64,000 bases of DNA, from NCBI GenBank assembly GCA_019348195.1, contig JAHWJX010000003.1, positions 1 to 64,000 of the forward strand. The letters are read 5' to 3'. Positions within the stretch are counted from its first letter, which is position 1. Each line of letters starts with the position of its first letter. The translations under genes and the position numbers were made by a program. The DNA is from Pseudomonadota bacterium. Lineage in GTDB: Bacteria; Pseudomonadota; Alphaproteobacteria; Caulobacterales; Caulobacteraceae. The notes under the pieces are model-generated. The model saw only the letters and a program-made list of their open reading frames with translations. It was not told the origin of the DNA and ran no database searches. Shown piece by piece: positions 52,868 to 62,280 of this stretch.

Positions 52868-54868
52868 ATGGCTGAGGACGTCGCGCCCGGCCCGGGCGCC
52901 CCGGCTGCGCCCAAGAGCGGAGACAGCGCCTCGCAAAGCGCCGCAGCTGCGGGCGCCACCGGCTATACGGACGGCTCCGGCCTGGGACCCGGGGTGGCCA
53001 CGCACGGATCCGGCTTCTTCGGCCTGGCACTGGGCTCGGTCGGAGTGGTGTTCGGCGACATCGGCACCAGTCCGCTCTACGCCATGCGCGAGGCCCTGCA
53101 TCATTCGCGCAGCGGCGGCTCGGAAGAGCTGGCCGTGTTGGGCGTGGTCAGCCTGGTCTTCTGGGCCCTGCTGCTGATCGTGACGCTGAAATACGTCGTC
53201 TTTCTGATGCGAGCGGACAACAAGGGCGAGGGTGGCACGCTCGCCTTGATGGCCCTGGCCCAGCGGGCGCTGGGCGGCAAACGCACGGTGCCCGTCTTCT
53301 TCCTGGGGGTGGTCGGGGCGGCGCTGTTCTACGGCGACGGCATCATCACCCCGGCGGTGTCGGTGGTGGGCGCGCTCGAGGGCCTGGGCGAGGCGCCCGG
53401 CGTGGGGCGCTATTTCGCCCCCTTCATCCTGCCTACGGCGGCCGCGGTCCTGATCGGGCTGTTCCTGGTTCAGTCCCGCGGCACGGCCAGCGTGGCCCGC
53501 TTCTTCGGTCCAATCACCGCGCTGTGGTTCCTGACCCTGGCGGGACTGGGCGTCATCCACATCGGCGACGACCCGTCCATCGTCCGCGGGCTGCTGCCGC
53601 ATTACGGCCTGCTCTTCCTGATCAACAACGGCTTGGTGGGCTTTGTCATCCTGGGCAGCGTCTTCCTGGTGGTGACCGGGGCCGAGGCGCTGTACGCCGA
53701 CATGGGGCACTTCGGGAAAGCGCCCATACGCGCGGCCTGGCTGTTCTTCGTCCTGCCCTGTCTGATGTTGAATTACCTGGGCCAGGGCGCCCTGGTGCTG
53801 GCCGAGCCGGAAGCGGCGGAGAACCCCTTCTTCCGCATGATCCCGGAGATGGTCTATTGGCCGGTGCTGCTGCTGGCCACGGCCGCCGCCTGCATCGCCG
53901 CCCAGGCGGTGATCACCGGCGCTTTCTCCCTGACACAGCAGGCCGTGCAGCTAGGAATCCTGCCGCGGATCGACATCCGCCGCACTTCAGAAACCCAGGC
54001 CGGCCAGATCTACGTGCCCGCGATCAACGCCCTGTTGCTGGTGGGCGTGCTGACCCTGCTGGTCATGTTCCGCACCTCCTCCAACCTGACCGCCGCCTAT
54101 GGCATCGCCGTCACCGGCTCGATGTTCGTCGACACCCTGCTGTTCTTCATCATCCTGCGCTGGAAGTGGAACCGCCCAATGTGGCAGGCGGTGCTGGCCG
54201 TGGTGAGCTTCGGCCTGATCGATCTGGTCTTCATCAGCTCCAATCTGCTGAAGATTCCGCAGGGGGCCTGGCTGCCGCTGGTCCTGGGCGCGGCTCTGGT
54301 CATGCTGATGTGGACCTGGCGCCGCGGCACAGGAATCGTGGTGGCCAAGGTCAAGCGGGACGCCGTGCCCATGGCCGATCTGCTGGAGATGCTCCGCGCG
54401 CGACCTCCGCACCGGGCGCCGGGGACGGCCATCTTCCTGACCAGCGACCCGTCCACCGCCCCCGTGGCCTTGATGCACAATCTCAAGCACAACCGCGTGT
54501 TGCACGAAAAGAATGTGATCCTGACGGTGGAGACGGCGGAAACGCCGCGGGTGCCGGAGAAGGACCGCATCAGCCTGGAGACGATCAACCCCGATTTCAG
54601 GAAGCTGACGGTCCGCTACGGCTTCATGGAGCAGCCGAACGTGCCCAAGGCGCTGGGGTTGTGCCGCAAACAGGGCCTGAAGTTCGACATCATGTCGACC
54701 AGCTTCTTCCTGGGTCGGCGCTCCGTGGTGGCCAGCGCCACCAGCGGCATGCCGCTCTGGCAGGACAAGCTGTTCATTTTCCTGTTGAAAAACGCCGCCA
54801 ACCCGACCGACTTCTACCACATCCCACCGGGCCGGGTGGTGGAGCTGGGCGCCCAGGTGACGGTCTGA
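52868..54868 (+). CDS. kup: Kup potassium uptake transporter
   Basis: A 666-residue K+:H+ symporter. The N terminus is unusually long and Ala/Pro/Gly-rich (about 55 residues), then FFGLALGSVGVVFGDIGTSPLYAM, the family signature, followed by about 12 helices and a C-terminal cytoplasmic domain. ATG 52868 is chosen over the frame opening at 52763. It is divergent from the Rrf2 gene. Typically provides K+ uptake at low pH or high osmolarity. Confidence 0.95.
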   Translation: MAEDVAPGPGAPAAPKSGDSASQSAAAAGATGYTDGSGLGPGVATHGSGFFGLALGSVGVVFGDIGTSPLYAMREALHHSRSGGSEELAVLGVVSLVFWALLLIVTLKYVVFLMRADNKGEGGTLALMALAQRALGGKRTVPVFFLGVVGAALFYGDGIITPAVSVVGALEGLGEAPGVGRYFAPFILPTAAAVLIGLFLVQSRGTASVARFFGPITALWFLTLAGLGVIHIGDDPSIVRGLLPHYGLLFLINNGLVGFVILGSVFLVVTGAEALYADMGHFGKAPIRAAWLFFVLPCLMLNYLGQGALVLAEPEAAENPFFRMIPEMVYWPVLLLATAAACIAAQAVITGAFSLTQQAVQLGILPRIDIRRTSETQAGQIYVPAINALLLVGVLTLLVMFRTSSNLTAAYGIAVTGSMFVDTLLFFIILRWKWNRPMWQAVLAVVSFGLIDLVFISSNLLKIPQGAWLPLVLGAALVMLMWTWRRGTGIVVAKVKRDAVPMADLLEMLRARPPHRAPGTAIFLTSDPSTAPVALMHNLKHNRVLHEKNVILTVETAETPRVPEKDRISLETINPDFRKLTVRYGFMEQPNVPKALGLCRKQGLKFDIMSTSFFLGRRSVVASATSGMPLWQDKLFIFLLKNAANPTDFYHIPPGRVVELGAQVTV

Positions 54869-54925
54869 ATATCGGGGCCAGCGGCGTGGCTGGCTGATCC
54901 GCCCGTTGCTCTTAGGTCCGAGCCT

Positions 54926-54985
54926 GCACGCACAACCCACACCTGACCACTCACTCACCCCCACACCCCACACACAGGCCCCAAG
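54926..54985 (+). promoter_or_regulatory. CA-rich leader of the CinA-type gene
   Basis: About 60 bases of almost only C and A on the plus strand (runs of CACC, CACAC, ACTC). The gene start at 54995 has no Shine-Dalgarno sequence, so this leader may be an unstructured translation start region (inference). Confidence 0.35.
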
Positions 54986-54994
54986 CTCACCCCG

Positions 54995-55519
54995 ATGACA
55001 GAGACCCTGACCGACGCCCTTCCCGACCACCTCGACCGCGCCGTGGACCAGGTGCTCAAGGCGGCGTGCGCCAGGGAGTTGATGCTGGTGACGGCGGAAA
55101 GCTGCACGGGCGGGCTGCTGGCTTCGGCCCTGACGGATGTTTCGGGTCAGGCGCATGCGTTCGAGCGGGGGTTCGTGACCTACACCAACGATGCGAAAGC
55201 CGAGGTGCTGGGTGTGGACCGCGCAATCCTGGACGACCCCGGCCCGGTCTCGGAGCCTGTGGCGCGCGCCATGGCCGAGGGTGCGCTGAAGAACAGCCGG
55301 GGCCACTTCGCCCTGTCCGTGACGGGGTTCGCGGGGCCGGCGGGGCCGAACGACGAGCCGGGCCTGGTGCACTTCGGCCTTGCGCAGCGGGACGGGCCCA
55401 CCCTGCACCGCTGCGAGCACTTCGGATCGGAGGATCGCGGCCTTGTCCGCCTTCGTTGCCTCGAGACGGCGCTGGAGATGCTGCAAACGGCGCTGGACGG
55501 GGCGGGCCCGCCCCTGTGA
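54995..55519 (+). CDS. CinA family nicotinamide-nucleotide amidohydrolase-like protein
   Basis: A 174-residue protein equal to the CinA C-terminal (PncC) domain. Signature segments VTAESCTGGLLASALTDVSG and GFVTYTNDAKAEVLGV, then FALSVTGFAGPAGPNDEPG. PncC deamidates nicotinamide mononucleotide to nicotinate mononucleotide. The ATG at 54995 lacks a recognisable ribosome binding site. Its stop TGA overlaps the GTG start of the YlxR protein, so the genes are coupled. Confidence 0.88.
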   Translation: MTETLTDALPDHLDRAVDQVLKAACARELMLVTAESCTGGLLASALTDVSGQAHAFERGFVTYTNDAKAEVLGVDRAILDDPGPVSEPVARAMAEGALKNSRGHFALSVTGFAGPAGPNDEPGLVHFGLAQRDGPTLHRCEHFGSEDRGLVRLRCLETALEMLQTALDGAGPPL

Positions 55520-56157
55520 CCGAAGACAGGGCCTCGGGACCGCAAACGCACGCGCAAAGCACGCGAGAACGGCGGGACGCGGTCTCGGGCGAGGTCATGC
55601 CCGAAGCCCGGCTGATCCGCTTCGTGGCGGGTCCGGACGGGGCGGTGGTCCCGGACCTGGGGCGCAAGCTGCCCGGGCGCGGGGTCTGGGTGGAGGCCAC
55701 GCGGGAGGCGGTGGCCGCGGCCGTCAAGAAGAACAGCTTCGCGCGCTCGGCCAAGGCGCCGCTGAAGCCCGCGCCGGATCTGGCCGACCAAGTCGAACAG
55801 CTGCTCGTACGCCGGTGCCTGGAGCAGCTCGGCCTTGCCCGGAGGGAGGGCGCGCTTATATCCGGTTTCGAGAAGACGTCCGCCGCCATACGGTCCGCAA
55901 AGGCGGCATGGTGGATCGAGGCGTCCGACGGGGCGATGGACGGGCGGCGCAAGCTGTTCGCGGTTCGCGCCAAATCTCCTCAACCGGACCTGCCCGTCTG
56001 CGGCGCTTTCTCGGCGCACGAATTGGGTGTGTCCACAGGGGGGGAGACTGTGATACACGTAGCCTTGCTTGCGGGGCGACGGGCCGGACGTTGGACCGAA
56101 GAGGTCCGCAGGCTGGCGGGGTTTCGCCGGATCGTCCCCCAAGACTGGCCCGTTTAG
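55516..56157 (+). CDS. YlxR (DUF448) and L7Ae-like RNA-binding protein
   Basis: A 213-residue protein. The N-terminal part (ARLIRFVAGPDGAVVPDLGRKLPGRGVWVEATREAV) is the DUF448/YlxR RNA-binding domain. The C-terminal part (about 80-190, VEQLLVRRCLEQLGLARREGALISGFEKT) is L7Ae/Gadd45-like. The start is GTG at 55516, overlapping the cinA-type stop. In most alphaproteobacteria this gene follows nusA in front of infB; here the CinA-type gene precedes it instead. Confidence 0.9.
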   Translation: MTEDRASGPQTHAQSTRERRDAVSGEVMPEARLIRFVAGPDGAVVPDLGRKLPGRGVWVEATREAVAAAVKKNSFARSAKAPLKPAPDLADQVEQLLVRRCLEQLGLARREGALISGFEKTSAAIRSAKAAWWIEASDGAMDGRRKLFAVRAKSPQPDLPVCGAFSAHELGVSTGGETVIHVALLAGRRAGRWTEEVRRLAGFRRIVPQDWPV

Positions 56158-56298
56158 GGCCTCATCCTCGGGTCGGCGCGGCAGCAGGGCGGAGCGATGG
56201 TCGCGCCGTCCTGTTTGGTATTGGGTTGCTCGATCGTGGATCGGGCGGCTGTTTTGAAACGACGCCTCGGCCCTGGCCGAGGCCTATTCGGCGGTTGA

Positions 56299-59200
56299 AT
56301 GAGCGACGGGAACGACAACGAGAACCGCGGTGGACGTGAGCGGGCTCCGCTCACGCTGAAGCCGCGCGGCGGCGCGGTGAACTCCGGCACGGTGAAGCAG
56401 AGCTTCAGCCACGGTCGCACCAAGACGGTGGTGGTCGAGACCAAGCGTCGGCGGATGGACGCCCCGGGCGGCGCGGCCGAACGCCCGGCCGGCGGCTTCG
56501 ACGTGGCGCGGCCCCGTCCGGCGGCGGTCCCCGCCTCCGCCCCGCCTCGCGAGGCTCGGCCCGCCGCAGGCGCCGAGCGCGGCCTGTCCTCCGACGAGAT
56601 GGCCGCGCGGCAACGCGCGCTGGACGCCGTTCGCGAACAACAGGAACGCCGCGACGCGGAGGAAGCGCGCCGCCGCGCCGAGGCCGAGGCCCGCCGTGAG
56701 CAGGAGGCGCGCCAGGCCGCCGAGCGCGCCGCCGCCCAGGCTGCTGCTCAGCCGCCCGCCCCGCCAGCCGCCGCACCTCAGCCGGCCCCGCCTGCCCCGG
56801 TCGCGGCGCAGGCGCCCGTCGTTCAGCCTGCCGTCGTCGCCACGCCCGCACCTACAGCCGCCGCAGCGCCGGCGCCTCCCGCGCCCGCACGTCCGGCCGC
56901 CCCGCCGCCCGCAGCTTCGGCTCCGGCCCGGCCCGAGCCCCGCACCAGCTTCAACCAGCGCACCGATGCGCCGGAGCGGACTCCGCGCCCCTTGCCCCGT
57001 CCAGAGCCCCGCCCGGCCGCTCCCGCGGCCGGTCCGGCCTCCCGGACCACAACAACGCGTGAAGGTTTCGGCGCACGGCCGGGCGCGGCCGCCTCAGCGG
57101 CCCGACCCGGCTTCGGCGCACGGCCCCGTCCGGAAGGCGGCGCCGGTTTCGGAGCTCGCCCCCGTCCGGAGGGCGGCGCCGGCTTCGGCGCCCGTCCCCG
57201 TCCGGAAGGCGGGGGGGCCGGCGGCTTCGGCACACGCCCTCGTCCCGAGGGCGGTGCAGGCGGCGCCTATGGCGAACGCCCGGCCGGCGAGCCCATTCGC
57301 TATTCCGCGCTGAATCCGCGTCCGGCCGGTCCCGGGCGTGACGGCCCGCGGCCCGCGGGCCCCGGCGCTCGCGGCCCCGCCGCCGCACCCAGCGGTCCGG
57401 AGGTCTCGCGCCCTTCGCGGTCCGGCCCCCGCACCGGCTTCTCGCGCGGCGGCGCGGGCGACGACGACCGGGGCCGCAAGGCGGGTCCTGCCGGCGATCG
57501 AGCCGTCAGCCGCACCAAGGGCGAACCCATCCGCCGCCAGGGCCGACTGACCATCCAGGCCGTGGCCGGTGACGAGGACGCCGCCGAGCGCATGCGCTCG
57601 CTGGCCTCCGTGCGGCGCGCGCGCGAACGCGAGAAGGAAAAGCGCAAAGGCGGCGGGTCCGAGCAGGCCGTGGGCGCCCGCGAGGTCGTGATTCCGGACG
57701 TTATCACCGTGGGCGAGCTGGCCAACCGCATGGCGATCCGCGGGGTGGAGATCATCAAGTTCCTGATGCGTCAGGGCGCGATGCTCAAGATCAACGACGT
57801 GCTCGACACCGACACAGCCGAACTGGTGGCGACCGAGTTCGGCCATACGGTGCGCCGCGTGTCGGAGGCCGACGTCGAAGAAGGCTTCCTGGACGCCGCC
57901 GACGTGGAGGCCGACACCCAGCCGCGTCCGCCGGTGGTGGCCGTCATGGGCCACGTCGACCACGGCAAGACCAGCCTGCTGGACGCCTTGCGCGCAACCA
58001 GCGTGACCGCGGCCGAGGCCGGCGGCATCACCCAGCACATCGGCGCCTATCAGGTGAAGCTGCCGGACGGCGAGCGCGTGACCTTCCTGGACACCCCCGG
58101 CCACGCCGCCTTTAGCGCCATGCGCGCCCGGGGCGCCGAGGTGACGGATATCGTGGTGCTGGTTGTCGCCGCCGACGACGGCGTCATGCCGCAGACGGTT
58201 GAGGCCATCAATCACGCCAAGGCTTCGGGCGTGCCGCTGATCGTGGCCGTGAACAAGATCGACAAGCCGGACGCCGACCCTACGCGGGTGGTCAACGAGC
58301 TGCTGCAGCACGAAATCGTGGCCGAGTCCCTCGGCGGCGAAACCCAGATCGTGGAGGTCTCCGCGACCCAGAAGCTCGGCCTGGACGACCTGATCGAGGC
58401 CATCCTGCTGCAGGCGGAGGTGCTCGACCTGCGCGCCAACCCCGACCGCACGGCCGAAGGCACGGTGATCGAGGCCAAGCTGGACAAGGGCCGAGGCCCC
58501 GTGGCCACCGTCTTGGTGAACCGGGGTACGCTGAAGCGCGGCGACATCGTGGTGGCCGGCTCCACCTGGGGCCGGGTGCGCGCCATGCTGGACGAGAACG
58601 GGCAGCAGGTGCAGGCCGCCGGCCCCTCGGAGCCGGTGGAGATCCTGGGCCTGGACTCGACGCCGTCTCCGGGCGACGCCCTGGCCGTGGTGGACGACGA
58701 GGCCCGCGCTCGCGAGCTGACCGAGTACCGCGAGCGCAAGCGTCGCGAGAGCCAGGCCACCGGCGGCGTCGGCGGGGCTTCGCTGGCCGACATGATGGCC
58801 AAGCTGACCTCCAAGAAGATCAGCGAGCTGCCTGTGGTGCTCAAGGCGGACGTGGGCGGCTCGGCGGAAGCCATCGCCAGCTCGCTGCAGGCGATGGGCA
58901 ATGAGGAGGTGCGCGCGCGCATCATCCACCAGGGCGTGGGCGGGATCACGGAATCGGACGTGCTGCTGGCCAAGGGCTCGGGTGCGCCGATCATCGGCTT
59001 CAACGTCCGGGCCTCCAAGCAGGCGCGCGACCTGGCCGAGCGGGAAGGGGTGGAGATCCGCTACTACGCGATCATCTACGACCTGCTGGACGACATTCGC
59101 GGCGTGCTGTCGGGCATGCTGGCGCCGGCGCAACGCGAGGACTTCCTGGGCAACGCCGTGGTGCTGGAGGTGTTCGACATCACCAAGGCGGGCAAGATCG

Positions 59201-59445
59201 CCGGCGTTCGGGTCACCGAAGGCGTGGTGCGTCGCGGCGCCCGCGTCCGGATTATCCGCCAAGACGTGGTGGTGCTCGAACTGGGCGTGCTCCAGACGCT
59301 GAAGCGCTTCAAGGACGACGTGGCCGAAGTGGGCAACGGCGTGGAGTGCGGCATGCGCTTCGAAGGCTTCCAGGACATCAAGGTCGGGGACACGATCGAA
59401 TGCTTCAACATCGAGCAGGTCGCCCGCACCCTGGCGCCGGCCTGA
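56299..59445 (+). CDS. infB: translation initiation factor IF-2
   Basis: A 1048-residue GTPase that brings initiator tRNA to the ribosome. Residues 1 to about 460 are low-complexity: an IF2-associated region, a Glu/Ala/Arg helix ([20 protein letters not shown]), a Pro/Ala region and a Gly/Arg repeat. The IF2-N motif includes [20 protein letters not shown]. The G domain starts at G551 ([12 protein letters not shown]), with [13 protein letters not shown] and [10 protein letters not shown] motifs. C-terminal domains II-IV follow. It is followed by a three-gene insertion before rbfA. Confidence 0.97.
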   Translation: MSDGNDNENRGGRERAPLTLKPRGGAVNSGTVKQSFSHGRTKTVVVETKRRRMDAPGGAAERPAGGFDVARPRPAAVPASAPPREARPAAGAERGLSSDEMAARQRALDAVREQQERRDAEEARRRAEAEARREQEARQAAERAAAQAAAQPPAPPAAAPQPAPPAPVAAQAPVVQPAVVATPAPTAAAAPAPPAPARPAAPPPAASAPARPEPRTSFNQRTDAPERTPRPLPRPEPRPAAPAAGPASRTTTTREGFGARPGAAASAARPGFGARPRPEGGAGFGARPRPEGGAGFGARPRPEGGGAGGFGTRPRPEGGAGGAYGERPAGEPIRYSALNPRPAGPGRDGPRPAGPGARGPAAAPSGPEVSRPSRSGPRTGFSRGGAGDDDRGRKAGPAGDRAVSRTKGEPIRRQGRLTIQAVAGDEDAAERMRSLASVRRAREREKEKRKGGGSEQAVGAREVVIPDVITVGELANRMAIRGVEIIKFLMRQGAMLKINDVLDTDTAELVATEFGHTVRRVSEADVEEGFLDAADVEADTQPRPPVVAVMGHVDHGKTSLLDALRATSVTAAEAGGITQHIGAYQVKLPDGERVTFLDTPGHAAFSAMRARGAEVTDIVVLVVAADDGVMPQTVEAINHAKASGVPLIVAVNKIDKPDADPTRVVNELLQHEIVAESLGGETQIVEVSATQKLGLDDLIEAILLQAEVLDLRANPDRTAEGTVIEAKLDKGRGPVATVLVNRGTLKRGDIVVAGSTWGRVRAMLDENGQQVQAAGPSEPVEILGLDSTPSPGDALAVVDDEARARELTEYRERKRRESQATGGVGGASLADMMAKLTSKKISELPVVLKADVGGSAEAIASSLQAMGNEEVRARIIHQGVGGITESDVLLAKGSGAPIIGFNVRASKQARDLAEREGVEIRYYAIIYDLLDDIRGVLSGMLAPAQREDFLGNAVVLEVFDITKAGKIAGVRVTEGVVRRGARVRIIRQDVVVLELGVLQTLKRFKDDVAEVGNGVECGMRFEGFQDIKVGDTIECFNIEQVARTLAPA
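57064..57290 (+). repeat. Gly-Phe-Gly-Ala-Arg-Pro repeat inside infB
   Basis: Tandem near-identical units encode [12 protein letters not shown] (three times, the third slightly extended), plus the variants [11 protein letters not shown] and [12 protein letters not shown]. The repeat of about 36-45 bp is in the disordered N-terminal linker of IF-2 and can vary in copy number between strains. Confidence 0.85.
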
Positions 59446-59927
59446 TCCGGCCGGGGGTCGCGCTGGCCGCGCTGCTGGCCGTGGCCGCCTGTCAGCAGGC
59501 GGCCACCCAGTACGATGCCGCGGAGGACGTGCGCGCCTTCATCGTGGCCGTCCGCGAAGGCGACCAGGCGACCTTCGAGCGCCATATCGACCGGCCGGTG
59601 CTACGTGAGCAGCTGCTCGGGCAGGTTCGCGCGGCCATCGGCGACCAGGCCGGCCCGCTGGGCGGGGCCTTGGCGGAGCAGGCGGTGGATCAGCTGATCC
59701 GGCCGGAAAGCTTCCAGCTTGCGCTGGAACGATCCGGCGCCCCCAGTCGAACGCCCACGGCGGCGGAGATCGCCACGCAGCTGCGCGTGGTGGAGGGCGG
59801 GCAAGTGTGCTTGCCCCGGTCGCAGGACGGACCCTGCGCCATCACCTTCGCCGAGCGCGGTCAGGATTGGAAGTTGGTCGCCATCGACGCGGGTGACGTG
59901 AACATCGACTCGGGTCGGGGCGGATGA
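59442..59927 (+). CDS. DUF2939-like lipoprotein, inserted after infB
   Basis: About 161 residues. The signal [13 protein letters not shown] is a lipobox, and the mature part ([35 protein letters not shown]) matches the DUF2939 family of exported helical proteins. The start is uncertain: CTG at 59442, overlapping the infB stop, places the lipobox well; ATG 59400 is an alternative inside infB. Its stop overlaps the next gene's ATG. Confidence 0.65.
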   Translation: MIRPGVALAALLAVAACQQAATQYDAAEDVRAFIVAVREGDQATFERHIDRPVLREQLLGQVRAAIGDQAGPLGGALAEQAVDQLIRPESFQLALERSGAPSRTPTAAEIATQLRVVEGGQVCLPRSQDGPCAITFAERGQDWKLVAIDAGDVNIDSGRGG

Positions 59928-60652
59928 GACGGCCCGCAGGACGGGGCTTTCGGGCTCGCCTGCTTGCGCCCGTCGCTTTCGCCGGCCTGCTGGTGACTGG
60001 CAATGTCGCTGGGTGCGCCTACACGCGGCCTGGCGATCCGGCGCTGTATCCCGTGAAGCCTGGGCAGCCGGCGGTGACGCTGTACCTGGTCAACAACGGC
60101 TACCACACCAATCTGGCGATTCCGCGCGAGCTGATCATGCAGCACGGCGGGCCGGCGGCGCAGGCGCTGGAGACGCTTCCGCCCCAACCCTGGGTGCTGG
60201 CCGGGTTCGGGGACGCGGCGTTCTACAAGGGACGCGGAGCCGGCCTCCAGCGTTTCGGCAGCGCGCTCCGGGCTATGTTCGCGCCCGGCAACCCCTCCTT
60301 GATCAATCTGGAGGTGCTGGAGGCGGCCCCGCCGCGGCTGTTCGAGGCGCGCTACATCGCACCCGTCCGGCTCTCGCAACCGGGTTTCGAAAAGCTGGCG
60401 GATGAACTGGACGAGAGCTTCAAGCTGGAGAACGGGCGAGTGATCGATGCAGGCCCCGGCATCGAGGAGCCCGGCACGAGCCGGTTCTTCGAGGGGAGCC
60501 TGAGCTTCAGCATCAAGCGCATCTGCAACCATTGGATCGGCAATCTGCTGGGCGAGGCGGGCGTGCCGATCCGGCCGGTGGCGGCGACCCACCCGCGAGG
60601 TCTGATGCGGGACGTGACGCGGGGGCAGCCGCCCGCCGACCCTCCGCGGTGA
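59924..60652 (+). CDS. DUF2459 lipoprotein, first of a tandem pair
   Basis: A 242-residue protein with a signal ending VAGC (lipobox) and a DUF2459 domain: VTLYLVNNGYHTNLAIP, WVLAGFGDAAFYKG and SIKRICNHWIGNLLGEAGVPI. The family has an extracytoplasmic fold with a conserved cysteine (ICNHW) and histidine (GYHTN). Function is unknown. It overlaps the upstream stop (ATGA) and its own stop overlaps the GTG start of the next paralogue. Confidence 0.8.
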   Translation: MRRPAGRGFRARLLAPVAFAGLLVTGNVAGCAYTRPGDPALYPVKPGQPAVTLYLVNNGYHTNLAIPRELIMQHGGPAAQALETLPPQPWVLAGFGDAAFYKGRGAGLQRFGSALRAMFAPGNPSLINLEVLEAAPPRLFEARYIAPVRLSQPGFEKLADELDESFKLENGRVIDAGPGIEEPGTSRFFEGSLSFSIKRICNHWIGNLLGEAGVPIRPVAATHPRGLMRDVTRGQPPADPPR

Positions 60653-61758
60653 GGCGGGGCCTGGCCCTGGCTGGGACCCTGCTGCTGCCGCTCGCCGCGC
60701 TGGCGGCGGCGGCGGTGGCGACCGCGCGGAAGGGCGACCCTGCCCTGTATCCGCCGGCCGAGGAGGAGCCCGCCCTCGAGGTGTTCGTGGTGCGCAACTG
60801 GCTGCACGCCAACCTAGCCGTGCCCGTGTCGGCCCTGCGCGCGGACGGGCCCGCAGCGGAGGCGGTGGCGGCCTTGCCGAGGCAGGGCGAGTACGTCCTG
60901 CTAGGCTGGGGCGACGCCCGGCACTATCGCGAACGCGGCAAGACGCTGCTGCGCATGCTGGACCTGTGGCGGTCGTTCCTCGCCCCGAACAATCCTTCCG
61001 TCATTCACATCCAAGCCCTGTCGGACCGCCCCACGCCGGGGACCACCGGCAAACCCGTGCTGCGGCTGGCGCTGTCACGCGCCGGCTTCGAGCGATTGAA
61101 CGAGCGGCTGGATCGCTCCTTCGCGCTGCAGGCGGGCCGACCGGTCGTGGCCGGGCGGGGTCGCGACCCCGCCGCGCTGTTCTTCCGCAGCGTGGAGACC
61201 GGAAACCTCCTGCGCGTCTGCAATCATTGGGTGGCCAACCTGTTGGACGCCGCCGGCGTGCCCACCACGCCCGTGGCGGACACGATGACCGCGGGGCTGG
61301 CGTGGAGCCTGGAGCGGCGCGCCTACGCCGAGCCGGTCGAGGGCGAGATGGGCGAACCGCCCGATTTCGGGCGGGAGACGCCGCCGGCCTACTCCGGCCG
61401 GTTCGTTCCGACCAACGCCGCGGCCGCTCGAACGGGCGATGTTCACTTCGACGGGTACCGGATCCGGTTCGAGACCGGGCCGCGCTGGACCACGGCGCCG
61501 GTCGCCCTGGTCGCGGCGGAGACGGCCCAGGCGCCGGGCCGCAGCTGGGCCTCATTGCTGGGCGTGGAGGCGGAAGGCCTGGTGGAGACGCGGCGAGTGA
61601 CCGCTGGCGGCGAAGGGCCGTGCGCCGCGCCCGTGCGCTCGCTGGGTGTAGGCTTCCGCCCCAACGGGGGACGGCGGTACGAGATCGTGCTCGCGGCCTT
61701 CGCCACCGAAGCGCCCGCCGACGAGCCTTGCGCAGTGATGCGCTACCGGCAGCCCTGA
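60649..61758 (+). CDS. DUF2459-like protein, second of the pair, with extra C-terminal domain
   Basis: A 369-residue protein. The N-terminal signal (GLALAGTLLLPLAALAAAAVA) precedes a DUF2459-like part (EVFVVRNWLHANLAVPVSAL, YVLLGWGDARHYRERG, LLRVCNHWVANLLDAAGVPT), clearly a paralogue of the upstream protein. An additional C-terminal domain (about 245-369) is beta-rich and unrecognised. Starts at GTG 60649, overlapping the upstream stop. Ends 39 bases before rbfA. Confidence 0.78.
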   Translation: MRRGLALAGTLLLPLAALAAAAVATARKGDPALYPPAEEEPALEVFVVRNWLHANLAVPVSALRADGPAAEAVAALPRQGEYVLLGWGDARHYRERGKTLLRMLDLWRSFLAPNNPSVIHIQALSDRPTPGTTGKPVLRLALSRAGFERLNERLDRSFALQAGRPVVAGRGRDPAALFFRSVETGNLLRVCNHWVANLLDAAGVPTTPVADTMTAGLAWSLERRAYAEPVEGEMGEPPDFGRETPPAYSGRFVPTNAAAARTGDVHFDGYRIRFETGPRWTTAPVALVAAETAQAPGRSWASLLGVEAEGLVETRRVTAGGEGPCAAPVRSLGVGFRPNGGRRYEIVLAAFATEAPADEPCAVMRYRQP

Positions 61759-61797
61759 CGGGTGGACAACGCGGCCCGCCTCCCCGACATGGCGGGC

Positions 61798-62280
61798 ATG
61801 AGACACGGATCGAGCAAGGCCACCGGGCCCTCACAACGTCAGTTGCGCGCCGGCGAGGTGGTGCGGCACGCGCTGGTCGAGGTGCTGCGCGTGGAGGACA
61901 TCGACGACCCAGCGCTGAGCGGCGTGTCGGTCACCGTGGCCGAGGTCCGGATGAGCCCGGACCTGCGCCATGCGACGGCTTTCGTTCAGCCTCTGGGCGG
62001 CGGCAATGCGCCCGAGGTGGTTGCCGGCCTGAACCGGCACGCCAAGTTCCTGCGAGGGCGGCTGGGCTCGCACATCGAGCTGAAGTTCACGCCCGAGCTG
62101 CGCTTCATGGTGGACGAAAGCTACGAGGCGGCGCGGAAGATGGACGCCTTGTTCGCCAGCGAGGCGGTGCGACGCGACCTGGAGCCGGCGGCCGCAGCCA
62201 CCGCCTCGGTCGTGGACGCTTTTTTGGCCGAGTCATCCCAGCCCACCTCCCGTCGCGCCCCGCCTGCTAAGAAGCGGTGA
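61798..62280 (+). CDS. rbfA: 30S ribosome-binding factor A
   Basis: A 160-residue KH-type protein that binds the 30S subunit during maturation. SQRQLRAGEVVRHALVEVL, VSVTVAEVRMSPDLRHATAFV and LRGRLGSHIELKFTPELRF are the family segments. ATG 61798 is the likely start, although GTG 61762 and ATG 61789 are in frame. Its stop overlaps the truB start (GTGA). Confidence 0.94.
   Translation: MRHGSSKATGPSQRQLRAGEVVRHALVEVLRVEDIDDPALSGVSVTVAEVRMSPDLRHATAFVQPLGGGNAPEVVAGLNRHAKFLRGRLGSHIELKFTPELRFMVDESYEAARKMDALFASEAVRRDLEPAAAATASVVDAFLAESSQPTSRRAPPAKKR

Noticed and set aside
57094-59262. Minus-strand reading frame of 722 codons opposite infB
   Set aside because: A mirror of the IF-2 coding sequence, with long His/Leu/Arg-rich stretches typical of antisense translation of GC-rich genes.
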